From contig JADJDQ010000021.1 of NCBI GenBank assembly GCA_016702605.1, positions 1,054,001-1,118,000 on the forward strand: a DNA stretch of 64,000 nt, read 5' to 3'. The stretch is from Candidatus Intricatilinea gracilis (GTDB lineage: Bacteria; Pseudomonadota; Gammaproteobacteria; Burkholderiales; Burkholderiaceae_C). This document shows, one piece after another, positions 1 through 9,435 of the stretch (its first letter is position 1; each line of letters opens with the position of its first letter). The translations under genes were made by a program, and so were the position numbers. A model generated the notes under the pieces. The model searched no databases, was not told where the DNA came from, and saw only the letters and a program-made list of their open reading frames with translations.

Positions 1-283
1 GATGCTCACGCTGTGCCGCACGTTGATGGGCGACCCGCAGCTCATCATGATCGACGAGCCGACTGAAGGCCTGGCGCCCAAGATCGTCGAACTGGTGGCC
101 GACTACCTGCGCGAGCTCAAGCGCCGCGGCCTGTCGGTGCTGCTGGTGGAGCAAAAACTCACCATCGCGCTCGAGGTGGCCGACCGCTGCCTTGTCATGG
201 GACACGGCCAGATCGTCTTCGAAGGCACGGCCGATCAGCTGCGTGCCGATAGTTATGTCCGCAAGGAGTGGCTGGAGGTCTGA
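1..283 (+). CDS. livF: ABC transporter ATP-binding protein, LivF-like (3' end only)
   Basis: This is the C-terminal part of a gene that begins before the window. The 93 visible residues carry the Walker B region (LIMIDEPTEGLAP) and the switch-like segment around LLVEQKLTIALEVADR, which match the second ATPase of branched-chain amino-acid transporters (LivF). The end resembles LivF tails, with GQIVFEGTADQL followed by a short segment. The Walker A motif lies outside the window. In Burkholderiales, Liv-type transporters often flank acyl-CoA or aromatic-acid catabolic genes and may import the pathway substrate, which fits the next eight genes. The substrate cannot be read from this fragment. Confidence 0.85.
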   Translation, partial: MLTLCRTLMGDPQLIMIDEPTEGLAPKIVELVADYLRELKRRGLSVLLVEQKLTIALEVADRCLVMGHGQIVFEGTADQLRADSYVRKEWLEV

Positions 284-371
284 ACGCCGCCGCGCCTCGT
301 TGTTTCGGGTAAACCCGAGGGCGTACTTGTCGCCGCTGGGACAAGCTGCACACTCTGCCGTTTTCTAGAAT

Positions 372-385
372 CGAACGATCGTTCG
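372..385. promoter_or_regulatory. Perfect palindromic operator upstream of the acyl-CoA gene run
   Basis: The 14-bp sequence CGAACGATCGTTCG is its own reverse complement. Flanking A/T pairs at 369-370 and 387-388 extend the symmetry after one mismatch. It lies about 90 bp before the FadB-like start. TetR-type repressors of fatty-acid and aromatic catabolism often use AACG...CGTT palindromes, so control by an acyl-CoA-responsive TetR regulator is a reasonable inference. No regulator gene is visible in the window. Confidence 0.55.
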
Positions 386-473
386 TTTTTCTGCCGACGC
401 GTGATTCGCCCCCGGTGGCACGCGTGGCTTCCAGATCCCCACAGGATCCCCTCAGGAACAGCAAGGAGCCTCC

Positions 474-2579
<2,106 letters not shown>

Positions 2580-2617
2580 CGCCGAGCATCGGACCACAAG
2601 TTAGCGAGGACTAGATC

Positions 2618-3793
2618 ATGAGCAATGCACTGATTGTTTCGACCGCCCGCACGCCCCTGGGCAAGAGCTGGAAGGGCGCCTTCAACATGACGCACGGCGC
2701 CACGCTGGGCGGCCATGCGGTGAAGGCCGCCGTGGAGCGCGCCGGCATCGACCCCGGCGCCATCGAAGACGTGTTGATGGGCTGCGCCAACCCCGAAGGC
2801 GCCACGGGCTGGAACATCGCCCGCCAGGTGGCGCTGCGTGCCGGCCTACCGATGAACGTGTCGGGCATGACGGTGAACCGTTTCTGCTCGAGCGGTCTGC
2901 AGACCATCGCCCTGGCTGCGCAGCGCATCACCAGCGGCGAAGGTGAGGTGTATGTGGCCGGCGGCGTCGAAAGCATCTCGTGTGTGCAGGCCGAGATGAA
3001 CCAGCACATGTTCGTCGACAGCTGGCTCAAGCAGAACAAGCCCGAGATCTACTGGCCCATGCTGCAGACCGCCGAGAACGTGGCCAAGCGCTACAACATG
3101 GCGCGTGAACGCATGGACGTCTTCGGCGCCCAGAGCCAGCAAAAGGCCTGTGCCGCTGCGGCGGCGGGCAAGTTCGCCGACGAGATTGCACCCATCACCG
3201 TCACTGCCGGTGTGGCCGACAAGACGTTGGGCCTCGTCACCAGGCAGGTGACCGTGAGCGCTGACGAAGGCCTGCGTGAAGGCACCACGCTCGAAGCGGT
3301 GCAGGGCATCCGCTCCGCCACACCGGGTGGTGTGGTGAGCGCCGGTAACGCCAGCCAGTTCAGCGATGGCGCCGGGGCCTGCGTGGTGGTGAGTGAGCAA
3401 TATGCCGAAGCCAAGGGCTTGAAGCCACTGGGCCGTTTCCTTGGGTTCGCCGTGGCTGGTTGTGAGCCCGACGAGATGGGCATCGGCCCGGTCTTCGCCG
3501 TTCCCAAGGTCCTGAAGCGCCTGGGTCTGACGGTCGACGACATCGACCTGTGGGAGCTCAACGAAGCCTTTGCCGTGCAGGTGCTGTATTGCGCCGACAC
3601 GCTGGGCATTCCGATGGACCGGCTCAACGTGAACGGCGGCGCCATTGCCGTGGGTCATCCCTACGGCATGAGTGGCCAGCGCCTCACCGGCCATGCCCTC
3701 ATCGAAGGCAAACGCCGCGGCGCCAAACGCGTGTGCGTCACCATGTGTGTGGGTGGCGGCATGGGCGCGGCGGGTATCTTCGAGGTGCTCTGA
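2618..3793 (+). CDS. Acetyl-CoA acyltransferase (thiolase)
   Basis: The 391-residue enzyme would cleave 3-ketoacyl-CoA with CoA to give acetyl-CoA and a shortened acyl-CoA. All three thiolase signatures are present: the nucleophilic cysteine in NRFCSSG at residue 90, the GHPYG histidine near 347, and the second catalytic cysteine in TMCVGGGMG near 377. Length is typical of FadA/PhaA-type thiolases. It sits between the hydratase/dehydrogenase fusion and the acyl-CoA dehydrogenase, completing a beta-oxidation cycle. The exact chain-length preference cannot be told from sequence. Confidence 0.95.
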   Translation: MSNALIVSTARTPLGKSWKGAFNMTHGATLGGHAVKAAVERAGIDPGAIEDVLMGCANPEGATGWNIARQVALRAGLPMNVSGMTVNRFCSSGLQTIALAAQRITSGEGEVYVAGGVESISCVQAEMNQHMFVDSWLKQNKPEIYWPMLQTAENVAKRYNMARERMDVFGAQSQQKACAAAAAGKFADEIAPITVTAGVADKTLGLVTRQVTVSADEGLREGTTLEAVQGIRSATPGGVVSAGNASQFSDGAGACVVVSEQYAEAKGLKPLGRFLGFAVAGCEPDEMGIGPVFAVPKVLKRLGLTVDDIDLWELNEAFAVQVLYCADTLGIPMDRLNVNGGAIAVGHPYGMSGQRLTGHALIEGKRRGAKRVCVTMCVGGGMGAAGIFEVL

Positions 3794-3808
3794 AGCCAAG
3801 GCCACCCG

Positions 3809-5713
3809 ATGCGCCAGACCCTCGACTTCATGCTCTACGACTGGCTCAGCGTGGCCAGCCTGTGCAGCCGCGAACGATTTGCCGAGCACAGCCGCGACAC
3901 CTTCGACGCTGTGCTCGACACCTGCGAACGTATCGCCCGCGAGAAGTACGCACCCTTCAATCGTGTCGGTGATGTGGAGGAACCCTGGTTCGACGGCGAG
4001 AAGGTGCATCAGCCCGAAGCCACGCACATAGCCTCGCGTGCCTATGTCGAGTCCGGCATGCTGGCGGCCACACAAGATGCCGAGGTGGGTGGCATGCAAC
4101 TGCCCGTCACCCTGGCCATGGCAGCCAACGGCTTTTTCGGCAAGGCTGGCATCGCGCTCGGTGGTGGCGGCATGTTGACCACCGGCAATGCCAACCTGCT
4201 GCTGGTGCATGGCAGCGAAGCGCAGAAACGTGTCTTCGCGATGCAGGAGTTGTCGGGGCGCTTCAGCGGCACCATGTGTTTGTCCGAGCCGCAGGCCGGA
4301 TCGAGCCTGTCGGACATCGTCACCCGGGCTGTGCCGGATGGTGATGGTTTCGAGGCCGACCCGCTGGGTGCGCGTTATCGCCTGCGCGGCAACAAGATGT
4401 GGATCAGCAACGGCGAGCATGAGCTGGCCGAGAACATCATCCACCTGGTGCTGGCCAAGATCCCCGATGCCAACGGCCAACTCGTGCCGGGCATCAAGGG
4501 CATCTCGCTGTTCGTCGTGCCCAAGAAGTTGGTGGGTGTGGACGGTGAACTCACCGGCGCACGTAACGATGTGGCGCTGGCCGGGCTGAACCACAAGCTG
4601 GGCTACCGCGGCATACCGAACACGTTGCTCAATTTCGGCGAAGGGCGTTATCCGGTGGCGGCGCAGCCGGGCGGTGAGCCGGCGGCCGGTGCCATCGGCT
4701 ACCTGGTGGGCCAACCGGGCCAGGGCCTGGCCTGCATGTTCCACATGATGAACGAGGCGCGTATCGCCGTCGGCATGGGGGCGGTGATGCTGGGCTACGC
4801 CGGCTACGAGGCCAGCCTGGAGTACGCCAAGACGCGCCTGCAAGGCCGCCCGGTGCAGCCACGTCCCTCGGCCGTCGCGCCCGGCGCTGGATCCACTACT
4901 GCGCAAGCGCCCGTGTCCAAGGATGTGTTTCAGCCGCCCGTGGCCATCATCGAACACGCCGATGTAAAACGGATGCTGCTGGCGCAGAAGGCTTATGTCG
5001 AAGGTGGCCTGGCGCTCGAGCTGTATTGCGCCCGCCTGGTCGACGAGCTCAATACCGGTGCCCCCGCAGCATCACAAGCCGCCGGCCTGCTGCTCGACGT
5101 GCTCACACCCATAGCCAAGAGCTGGCCCAGCGAGTGGTGTCTGGAGGCCAACAGCCTGGCCATCCAGGTGCACGGCGGCTACGGCTACACGCGCGACTTT
5201 CCGGTCGAGCAGTACTGGCGCGACAACCGCCTGAACATGATCCATGAAGGCACCCACGGCATCCAGGCGCTGGACCTGCTGGGCCGCAAGGTGGTGATGA
5301 ACAAGGGTGCCGGCCTGAACGCCGTGGCGCAGCGCATGCGCGCCAGCATTGCCTGCGCGGGTGATGTGCCGGCGCTGGCCGTCTATGCCGCCGCACTCGA
5401 AACCGCGCTGGTGGACCTGATGGCCGCCACCCGCGGCGCCTGGTCCACCGGTGACCCGATCGAAGCACTGGCCAATGCCACGCCGTATCTGCAGGCCTTC
5501 GGCCATGTGGTGCTGGCCTGGATGTGGCTCGAGTTGGCCAATGCCGCGCAGGCGCGGGTGGCGGCTGGTGATGAGCGCGTCGATTTCCTGGCCGGCAAAC
5601 GCGCTGCCTGCGACTACTTCTATGCCTACGAGCTGCCACGCATCGACGCCTGGTTGGGCGTGGTCGAGACACGTGATCCAACTTGCCGGATGATGCGGGC
5701 CGAATGGTTCTGA
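3809..5713 (+). CDS. Acyl-CoA dehydrogenase, long form with C-terminal extension
   Basis: The 634-residue flavoprotein would introduce the 2,3-double bond into acyl-CoA and pass electrons to ETF. The FAD-binding segment (MCLSEPQAGSSLSD, then KMWISNGEHE) and the C-terminal motif YGYTRDFPVEQYWRDNR are clear. The catalytic glutamate is probably in MIHEGTHGIQ at about residue 480. Compared with 380-residue short-chain enzymes it has an extra N-terminal helix region and about 130 residues after the catalytic domain, as in the roughly 600-residue family common next to fadAB in Burkholderiales. The start lies 15 nt after the thiolase stop. Confidence 0.93.
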   Translation: MRQTLDFMLYDWLSVASLCSRERFAEHSRDTFDAVLDTCERIAREKYAPFNRVGDVEEPWFDGEKVHQPEATHIASRAYVESGMLAATQDAEVGGMQLPVTLAMAANGFFGKAGIALGGGGMLTTGNANLLLVHGSEAQKRVFAMQELSGRFSGTMCLSEPQAGSSLSDIVTRAVPDGDGFEADPLGARYRLRGNKMWISNGEHELAENIIHLVLAKIPDANGQLVPGIKGISLFVVPKKLVGVDGELTGARNDVALAGLNHKLGYRGIPNTLLNFGEGRYPVAAQPGGEPAAGAIGYLVGQPGQGLACMFHMMNEARIAVGMGAVMLGYAGYEASLEYAKTRLQGRPVQPRPSAVAPGAGSTTAQAPVSKDVFQPPVAIIEHADVKRMLLAQKAYVEGGLALELYCARLVDELNTGAPAASQAAGLLLDVLTPIAKSWPSEWCLEANSLAIQVHGGYGYTRDFPVEQYWRDNRLNMIHEGTHGIQALDLLGRKVVMNKGAGLNAVAQRMRASIACAGDVPALAVYAAALETALVDLMAATRGAWSTGDPIEALANATPYLQAFGHVVLAWMWLELANAAQARVAAGDERVDFLAGKRAACDYFYAYELPRIDAWLGVVETRDPTCRMMRAEWF

Positions 5714-5758
5714 CCTGGCGCCCGTGCCGCGCCTGGCCAGGCCGATGCAGGAGCGGGC

Positions 5759-5944
5759 ATGATGAAGACTCGACAATTCGACACGCTGGTCTGGGTCTTC
5801 ATCTACGGCGGCATGGTCATCGCCGGGCTGGCCCAGTTCGTCGACGAGACCCTGGCTGCACCCATGGCCCTGGCCGGTGGTGTGGCCGTGTTGCTGGGTG
5901 CCCTGGGCATCTGGTGGCGATCACGCAACGACGGCGAACCGTGA
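5759..5944 (+). CDS. Small two-helix membrane protein, function unknown
   Basis: The 61-residue protein has two hydrophobic segments (about residues 9-25 and 34-52) and a short charged tail, so it is probably an inner-membrane hairpin. AGGAG lies about 7 nt before the first of two adjacent ATG codons. It falls between the acyl-CoA dehydrogenase and an SDR gene on the same strand and is likely co-transcribed. I do not recognise a family. A role in the acyl-CoA pathway is only suggested by position. Confidence 0.65.
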   Translation: MMKTRQFDTLVWVFIYGGMVIAGLAQFVDETLAAPMALAGGVAVLLGALGIWWRSRNDGEP

Positions 5945-5996
5945 CGGCGGCCCCGACCCTGACCCCGGTCGAACGATTCACCTACAGGACCTGCGC

Positions 5997-6788
5997 ATGA
6001 GCACACCCGTGATGCAACTCTTCGACCTGACCGGCAAGAACGCCCTGATCACTGGCGGGTCACGCGGCCTGGGCCTGCAGATCGCCGAGGCGCTGGGTGA
6101 AGCCGGCGCACGGGTGATGCTCAGCTCACGCAAGGCCGCCGATCTCGAGCAGGCCATTGCCACGCTGCAAGACCGCGGCATCGACGCACGCTGGGTCGCG
6201 GCCGACACCAGCAAGCCTGACGAGGCGGCACGTCTGGTCGACGAGACCCTGCACCGCATGGGCGAGATCGACATCCTCGTCAACAACGCCGGTGCCACCT
6301 GGGGTGCACCGGCCGAGGATCATCCGCTCGAAGCCTGGGACAAGGTGATGAACCTGAACGTGCGCGCCATGTTCGTGCTCAGCCAGCTGGTGGGCAAACG
6401 CAGCATGATTGCGCGGCGCAGCGGCAGCATCATCAACGTGGCCTCCATCGCCGGGCTGGCGGGCAACTCGTCGCACATGACGACCATCGCCTACAACACC
6501 AGCAAGGCCGCGGTGATCAACTTCACCCGTGCACTGGCGGGTGAGTGGGGGCAATATGGCATCAACGTCAATGCGCTGGCGCCGGGCTTCTTTCCGAGTC
6601 GCATGACCCAGGGCACGCTGGCCCGGCTGGGTGAAGATGCCTTGGCCTCGCGGTCACCGCTGCGGCGCCTGGGTGGCGACGACGACCTCAAGGGTGCGGC
6701 GCTGCTGTTTGCCAGTGCAGCCGGGCGCCACATCACCGGCCAGACGCTGGCGGTGGACGGTGGTGTCAGCGCCGTGCTGGGTGGTTGA
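5997..6788 (+). CDS. Short-chain dehydrogenase/reductase (SDR)
   Basis: The 263-residue classical SDR has the cofactor motif TGGSRGLGLQ near residue 18, the structural NNAGA motif, the catalytic serine region (SIINVASIAG) and the YNTSK active-site pair. The C-terminal AGRHITGQTLAVDGG stretch is typical of FabG-like enzymes. It would oxidise or reduce a hydroxyl/keto group, presumably on an acyl-CoA-derived intermediate. An in-frame extension upstream exists, but the ATG at 5997 has a better-placed AGGAC and matches the usual SDR N-terminus. Its stop overlaps the next start (TGATG), so the two genes are probably translationally coupled. Confidence 0.9.
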   Translation: MSTPVMQLFDLTGKNALITGGSRGLGLQIAEALGEAGARVMLSSRKAADLEQAIATLQDRGIDARWVAADTSKPDEAARLVDETLHRMGEIDILVNNAGATWGAPAEDHPLEAWDKVMNLNVRAMFVLSQLVGKRSMIARRSGSIINVASIAGLAGNSSHMTTIAYNTSKAAVINFTRALAGEWGQYGINVNALAPGFFPSRMTQGTLARLGEDALASRSPLRRLGGDDDLKGAALLFASAAGRHITGQTLAVDGGVSAVLGG

Positions 6789-7243
6789 TGATGAAGTTTC
6801 CGGTCCACATCCCGTTCGTCGAAGACCTGGGCTTCGAGTTGCACCGCTTCGAAGGTGGTGAGGCCGAGATCCAGGTCGTCGTGAACGAGCGGCTCACCAA
6901 CTCGTTCCACGTCATCCACGGCGGTGTGAGCATGACTTTGCTCGACGTGGTGATGGCGCACGCCGCACGCAGTGTCAACCTGCACCTGCCCGACCGCGGG
7001 CCGGGCCTGGTGACCATCGAGATGAAGACCACCTTCATGCGACCCGGCGAAGGCCGGTTGCGCGGTGTGGGCAAGCTGCTGCACAAGACCACCACATTGG
7101 CCTTTACCGAAGGCACGATCTTCAACGAGGCCGGCGCCATCGTGGCCCATGCCACCGGCACCTTCAAGTACGTGCGCAAGCTGCCCACCGACAACAAGCA
7201 GATCCGCGACTTGCGCCGACTGGACTGCAGCGGGTCGGACTGA
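6788..7243 (+). CDS. PaaI/YdiI-type hotdog-fold acyl-CoA thioesterase
   Basis: The 151-residue protein fits the single-domain hotdog thioesterase family. The NSFHVIHGGVSMTLLDVVMAHAAR stretch contains the conserved HGG loop and following helix seen in PaaI and related enzymes, where an acidic residue activates water for thioester hydrolysis. It would release CoA from an acyl or aromatic acyl thioester. It overlaps the preceding SDR by one base, so it is almost certainly in the same operon. The substrate is unknown. Confidence 0.88.
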   Translation: MMKFPVHIPFVEDLGFELHRFEGGEAEIQVVVNERLTNSFHVIHGGVSMTLLDVVMAHAARSVNLHLPDRGPGLVTIEMKTTFMRPGEGRLRGVGKLLHKTTTLAFTEGTIFNEAGAIVAHATGTFKYVRKLPTDNKQIRDLRRLDCSGSD

Positions 7244-7399
7244 CCGGCCCTCCGGCCTGCCGGCTGAACGCGCGTAGCGCACCGACACGACCCTGCATCC
7301 CGCCCGACCATGGCCGCTGACGCGCGCTGAAGTCGCGGTCCCTGCTTCCCCCGAGCCGGCCCGGTTGCCGGCACACCTCAGAACCACGGAGACATGCTC

Positions 7400-8419
7400 A
7401 TGACCGTCATCAACCGCGCCATCGTGCTGGACAACCGCCCCGAAGGCGAGCCCAGCACCAGTAACTTCAAGCTGGTCGAACGGCTGTTGCCCGAACTCGC
7501 CGACGGCGAGGTGCGCGTGCGCAACCACTTCCTGAGCCTGGACCCCTACATGCGCGGGCGCATGAACGAGGGCAAGAGTTACGCCCAGCCGCAGCCGCTG
7601 GGTGAGGTGATGATCGGCGGCACGGTGGGCGAGGTGGTGTCCAGCAAGAACAGCCACTTCTCCGTGGGCGACAAGGTCGTCGGCATGGGCGGCTGGCAGG
7701 AATATCTGCAGGTGCCTGCTGGCGCCCGCGGCGTGCTGCAGAAGGTCGACACCACACACATTCCGCTCGCCGCCTATCTGGGCGCAGTCGGCATGCCGGG
7801 TGTGACCGGCTGGTACGGTCTCACCCAGATCATCGCGCCCAAGGCGGGTGAGACGGTGGTGGTGAGTGCCGCCAGCGGCGCGGTGGGCGGTGCGGTCGGT
7901 CAACTCGCCAAGGCACGCGGCTGCAGGGCGGTGGGCATCGCCGGGGGGGCCGACAAATGCGCCTATGTGGTCAATGAACTGGGCTTCGACGCCTGCATCG
8001 ACTACAAGGCGCACGGCGACGTCAAGTCGCTCGGCAAGGCACTCAAGGAAGCCTGCCCGGCCGGCATCGACGGCTACTTCGAGAACGTCGGCGGCATGAT
8101 CCTGGATGCCGTCATGCTGCGCATGAACGCCTTCGGCCGCATCGCCTTTTGCGGAATGATCTCGGGCTACAACGGTGAACCCATCCCCATGAGTGCGCCG
8201 CAGTTGATCCTGGTGAGCCGCTTGAAGCTGGAAGGCTTCATCGTCAGTGAACACATGGAGGTCTGGCCACAGGCGCTCAAGGAACTGGGCACCATGGTTG
8301 CCACCGGCAAGCTGAAGTACCGCGAGACCGTGGCCGACGGCATTGCTGCAGCACCAGAGGCTTTTCTGGGTCTGCTCAAGGGCCGCAACTTCGGCAAGCA
8401 ACTCGTCAAGCTGACCTGA
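7400..8419 (+). CDS. NADP-dependent MDR-family oxidoreductase (CurA/leukotriene-B4-dehydrogenase type)
   Basis: The 339-residue zinc-free medium-chain reductase would reduce an activated carbon-carbon double bond with NADPH. The N-terminal LSLDPYMRGRM segment and the nucleotide-binding AASGAVGGAVGQLAK motif are diagnostic of the CurA/2-alkenal reductase group, and the zinc-ligand pattern of alcohol dehydrogenases is absent. Two ATGs are possible. I prefer 7400 because GGAG at 7388-7391 is 8 nt upstream of it but only 2 nt from the ATG at 7394. It probably belongs to the acyl-CoA gene run, after a 150-nt gap. Confidence 0.9.
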   Translation: MTVINRAIVLDNRPEGEPSTSNFKLVERLLPELADGEVRVRNHFLSLDPYMRGRMNEGKSYAQPQPLGEVMIGGTVGEVVSSKNSHFSVGDKVVGMGGWQEYLQVPAGARGVLQKVDTTHIPLAAYLGAVGMPGVTGWYGLTQIIAPKAGETVVVSAASGAVGGAVGQLAKARGCRAVGIAGGADKCAYVVNELGFDACIDYKAHGDVKSLGKALKEACPAGIDGYFENVGGMILDAVMLRMNAFGRIAFCGMISGYNGEPIPMSAPQLILVSRLKLEGFIVSEHMEVWPQALKELGTMVATGKLKYRETVADGIAAAPEAFLGLLKGRNFGKQLVKLT

Positions 8420-8438
8420 GCACGCGGAGCCTCACGAC

Positions 8439-9338
8439 ATGAAGAACTTCAAGGGCCGCGTTGCGGTACTCACCGGCGCTGCGTCGGGCTTCGGTTTCGA
8501 GCTCTCGCGCCTGGCAGCGCATGCCGGCATGAAGGTGGTGATGGCCGACGTGCAAGGTGATGCACTCGAAGCTGCTGCCACGCAGATCCGCGCGCTAGGC
8601 GCCGAGGTCCTGACACAACGCGTCGATGTCTCCAAGGCCGATCAGGTGCAGGCGCTGGCCGAGGCCACTCGCGCCACCTTGGGTGTGCCACATCTGGTGT
8701 TCAACAACGCCGGCGTGGCCACCGGTGGCTTGCTTTGGGAACACAGTCTGGCCGACTGGCAATGGGTGCTGGGTGTCAACCTCATGGGGGTCGTGCACGG
8801 CGTTCATGCCTTCACCGCCATGATGCTCGAAGCCGCCTCAGCCGACCCCGAGTACGAGGGCCACATCGTCAACACCTCATCGATGGCAGGCCTGCTCACG
8901 CCGCCCAACATGGGTGTGTACAACGTCAGCAAACATGCCGTGGTGGCGCTCACCGAAACGCTCTACCAGGACCTGAGCCTGGTGACGGATCAGGTGACCG
9001 CCAGTGTGTTGTGCCCCTACTTCGTGCCCACCGGCATCCACCAGAGCGAGCGCAATCGCCCGGCCGATGCACCGGCCGCCGCACCCACACGCAGCCAGCT
9101 GGTGGCGCAGGCGATGAGTGACAAGGCCGTCACCTCGGGCAAGGTCAGCGCGGCCGAAGTGGCGCAGATGGTGATGGATGCGGTGGCCGAGAAGCGCTTC
9201 TATATCTTCAGCCACCCCAAGGCGCTGGGCAATGTGCAGACTCGCATGGAAGACATCGTGATGGTGCGCAACCCCACCGACCCGTTCAAGGAGAAGCCCG
9301 AGCTCGGTGTGAAGCTGCGCGCCGCGTTGCGAGGCTGA
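8439..9338 (+). CDS. Short-chain dehydrogenase/reductase (SDR), longer form
   Basis: The 299-residue SDR has TGAASGFGFE as its cofactor-binding glycine motif (about residues 12-21), NNAGVA, NTSSMAG and YNVSK as active-site elements. The C-terminal 60 residues, which include an FKEKPELG tail, exceed the 250-residue classical length and are probably a substrate-binding extension. It follows the MDR reductase after 19 nt on the same strand and is the last gene of the plus-strand catabolic run before the convergent signalling operon. The substrate cannot be assigned. Confidence 0.9.
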   Translation: MKNFKGRVAVLTGAASGFGFELSRLAAHAGMKVVMADVQGDALEAAATQIRALGAEVLTQRVDVSKADQVQALAEATRATLGVPHLVFNNAGVATGGLLWEHSLADWQWVLGVNLMGVVHGVHAFTAMMLEAASADPEYEGHIVNTSSMAGLLTPPNMGVYNVSKHAVVALTETLYQDLSLVTDQVTASVLCPYFVPTGIHQSERNRPADAPAAAPTRSQLVAQAMSDKAVTSGKVSAAEVAQMVMDAVAEKRFYIFSHPKALGNVQTRMEDIVMVRNPTDPFKEKPELGVKLRAALRG

Positions 9339-9435
9339 GGCGACCGAGGTGGTTGGTGCGGCCCAGGCGGCCGAGCCGACCGAATCGGTCCGGGCGACCC
9401 GTCGCTGCCTGATGCAGTGACCGGCCACGCAGCGT

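Noticed and set aside
2846..4957. 703-codon minus-strand open frame opposite the thiolase and acyl-CoA dehydrogenase
   Set aside because: Same antisense effect; the composition is unnatural and both plus-strand genes have full catalytic motifs.
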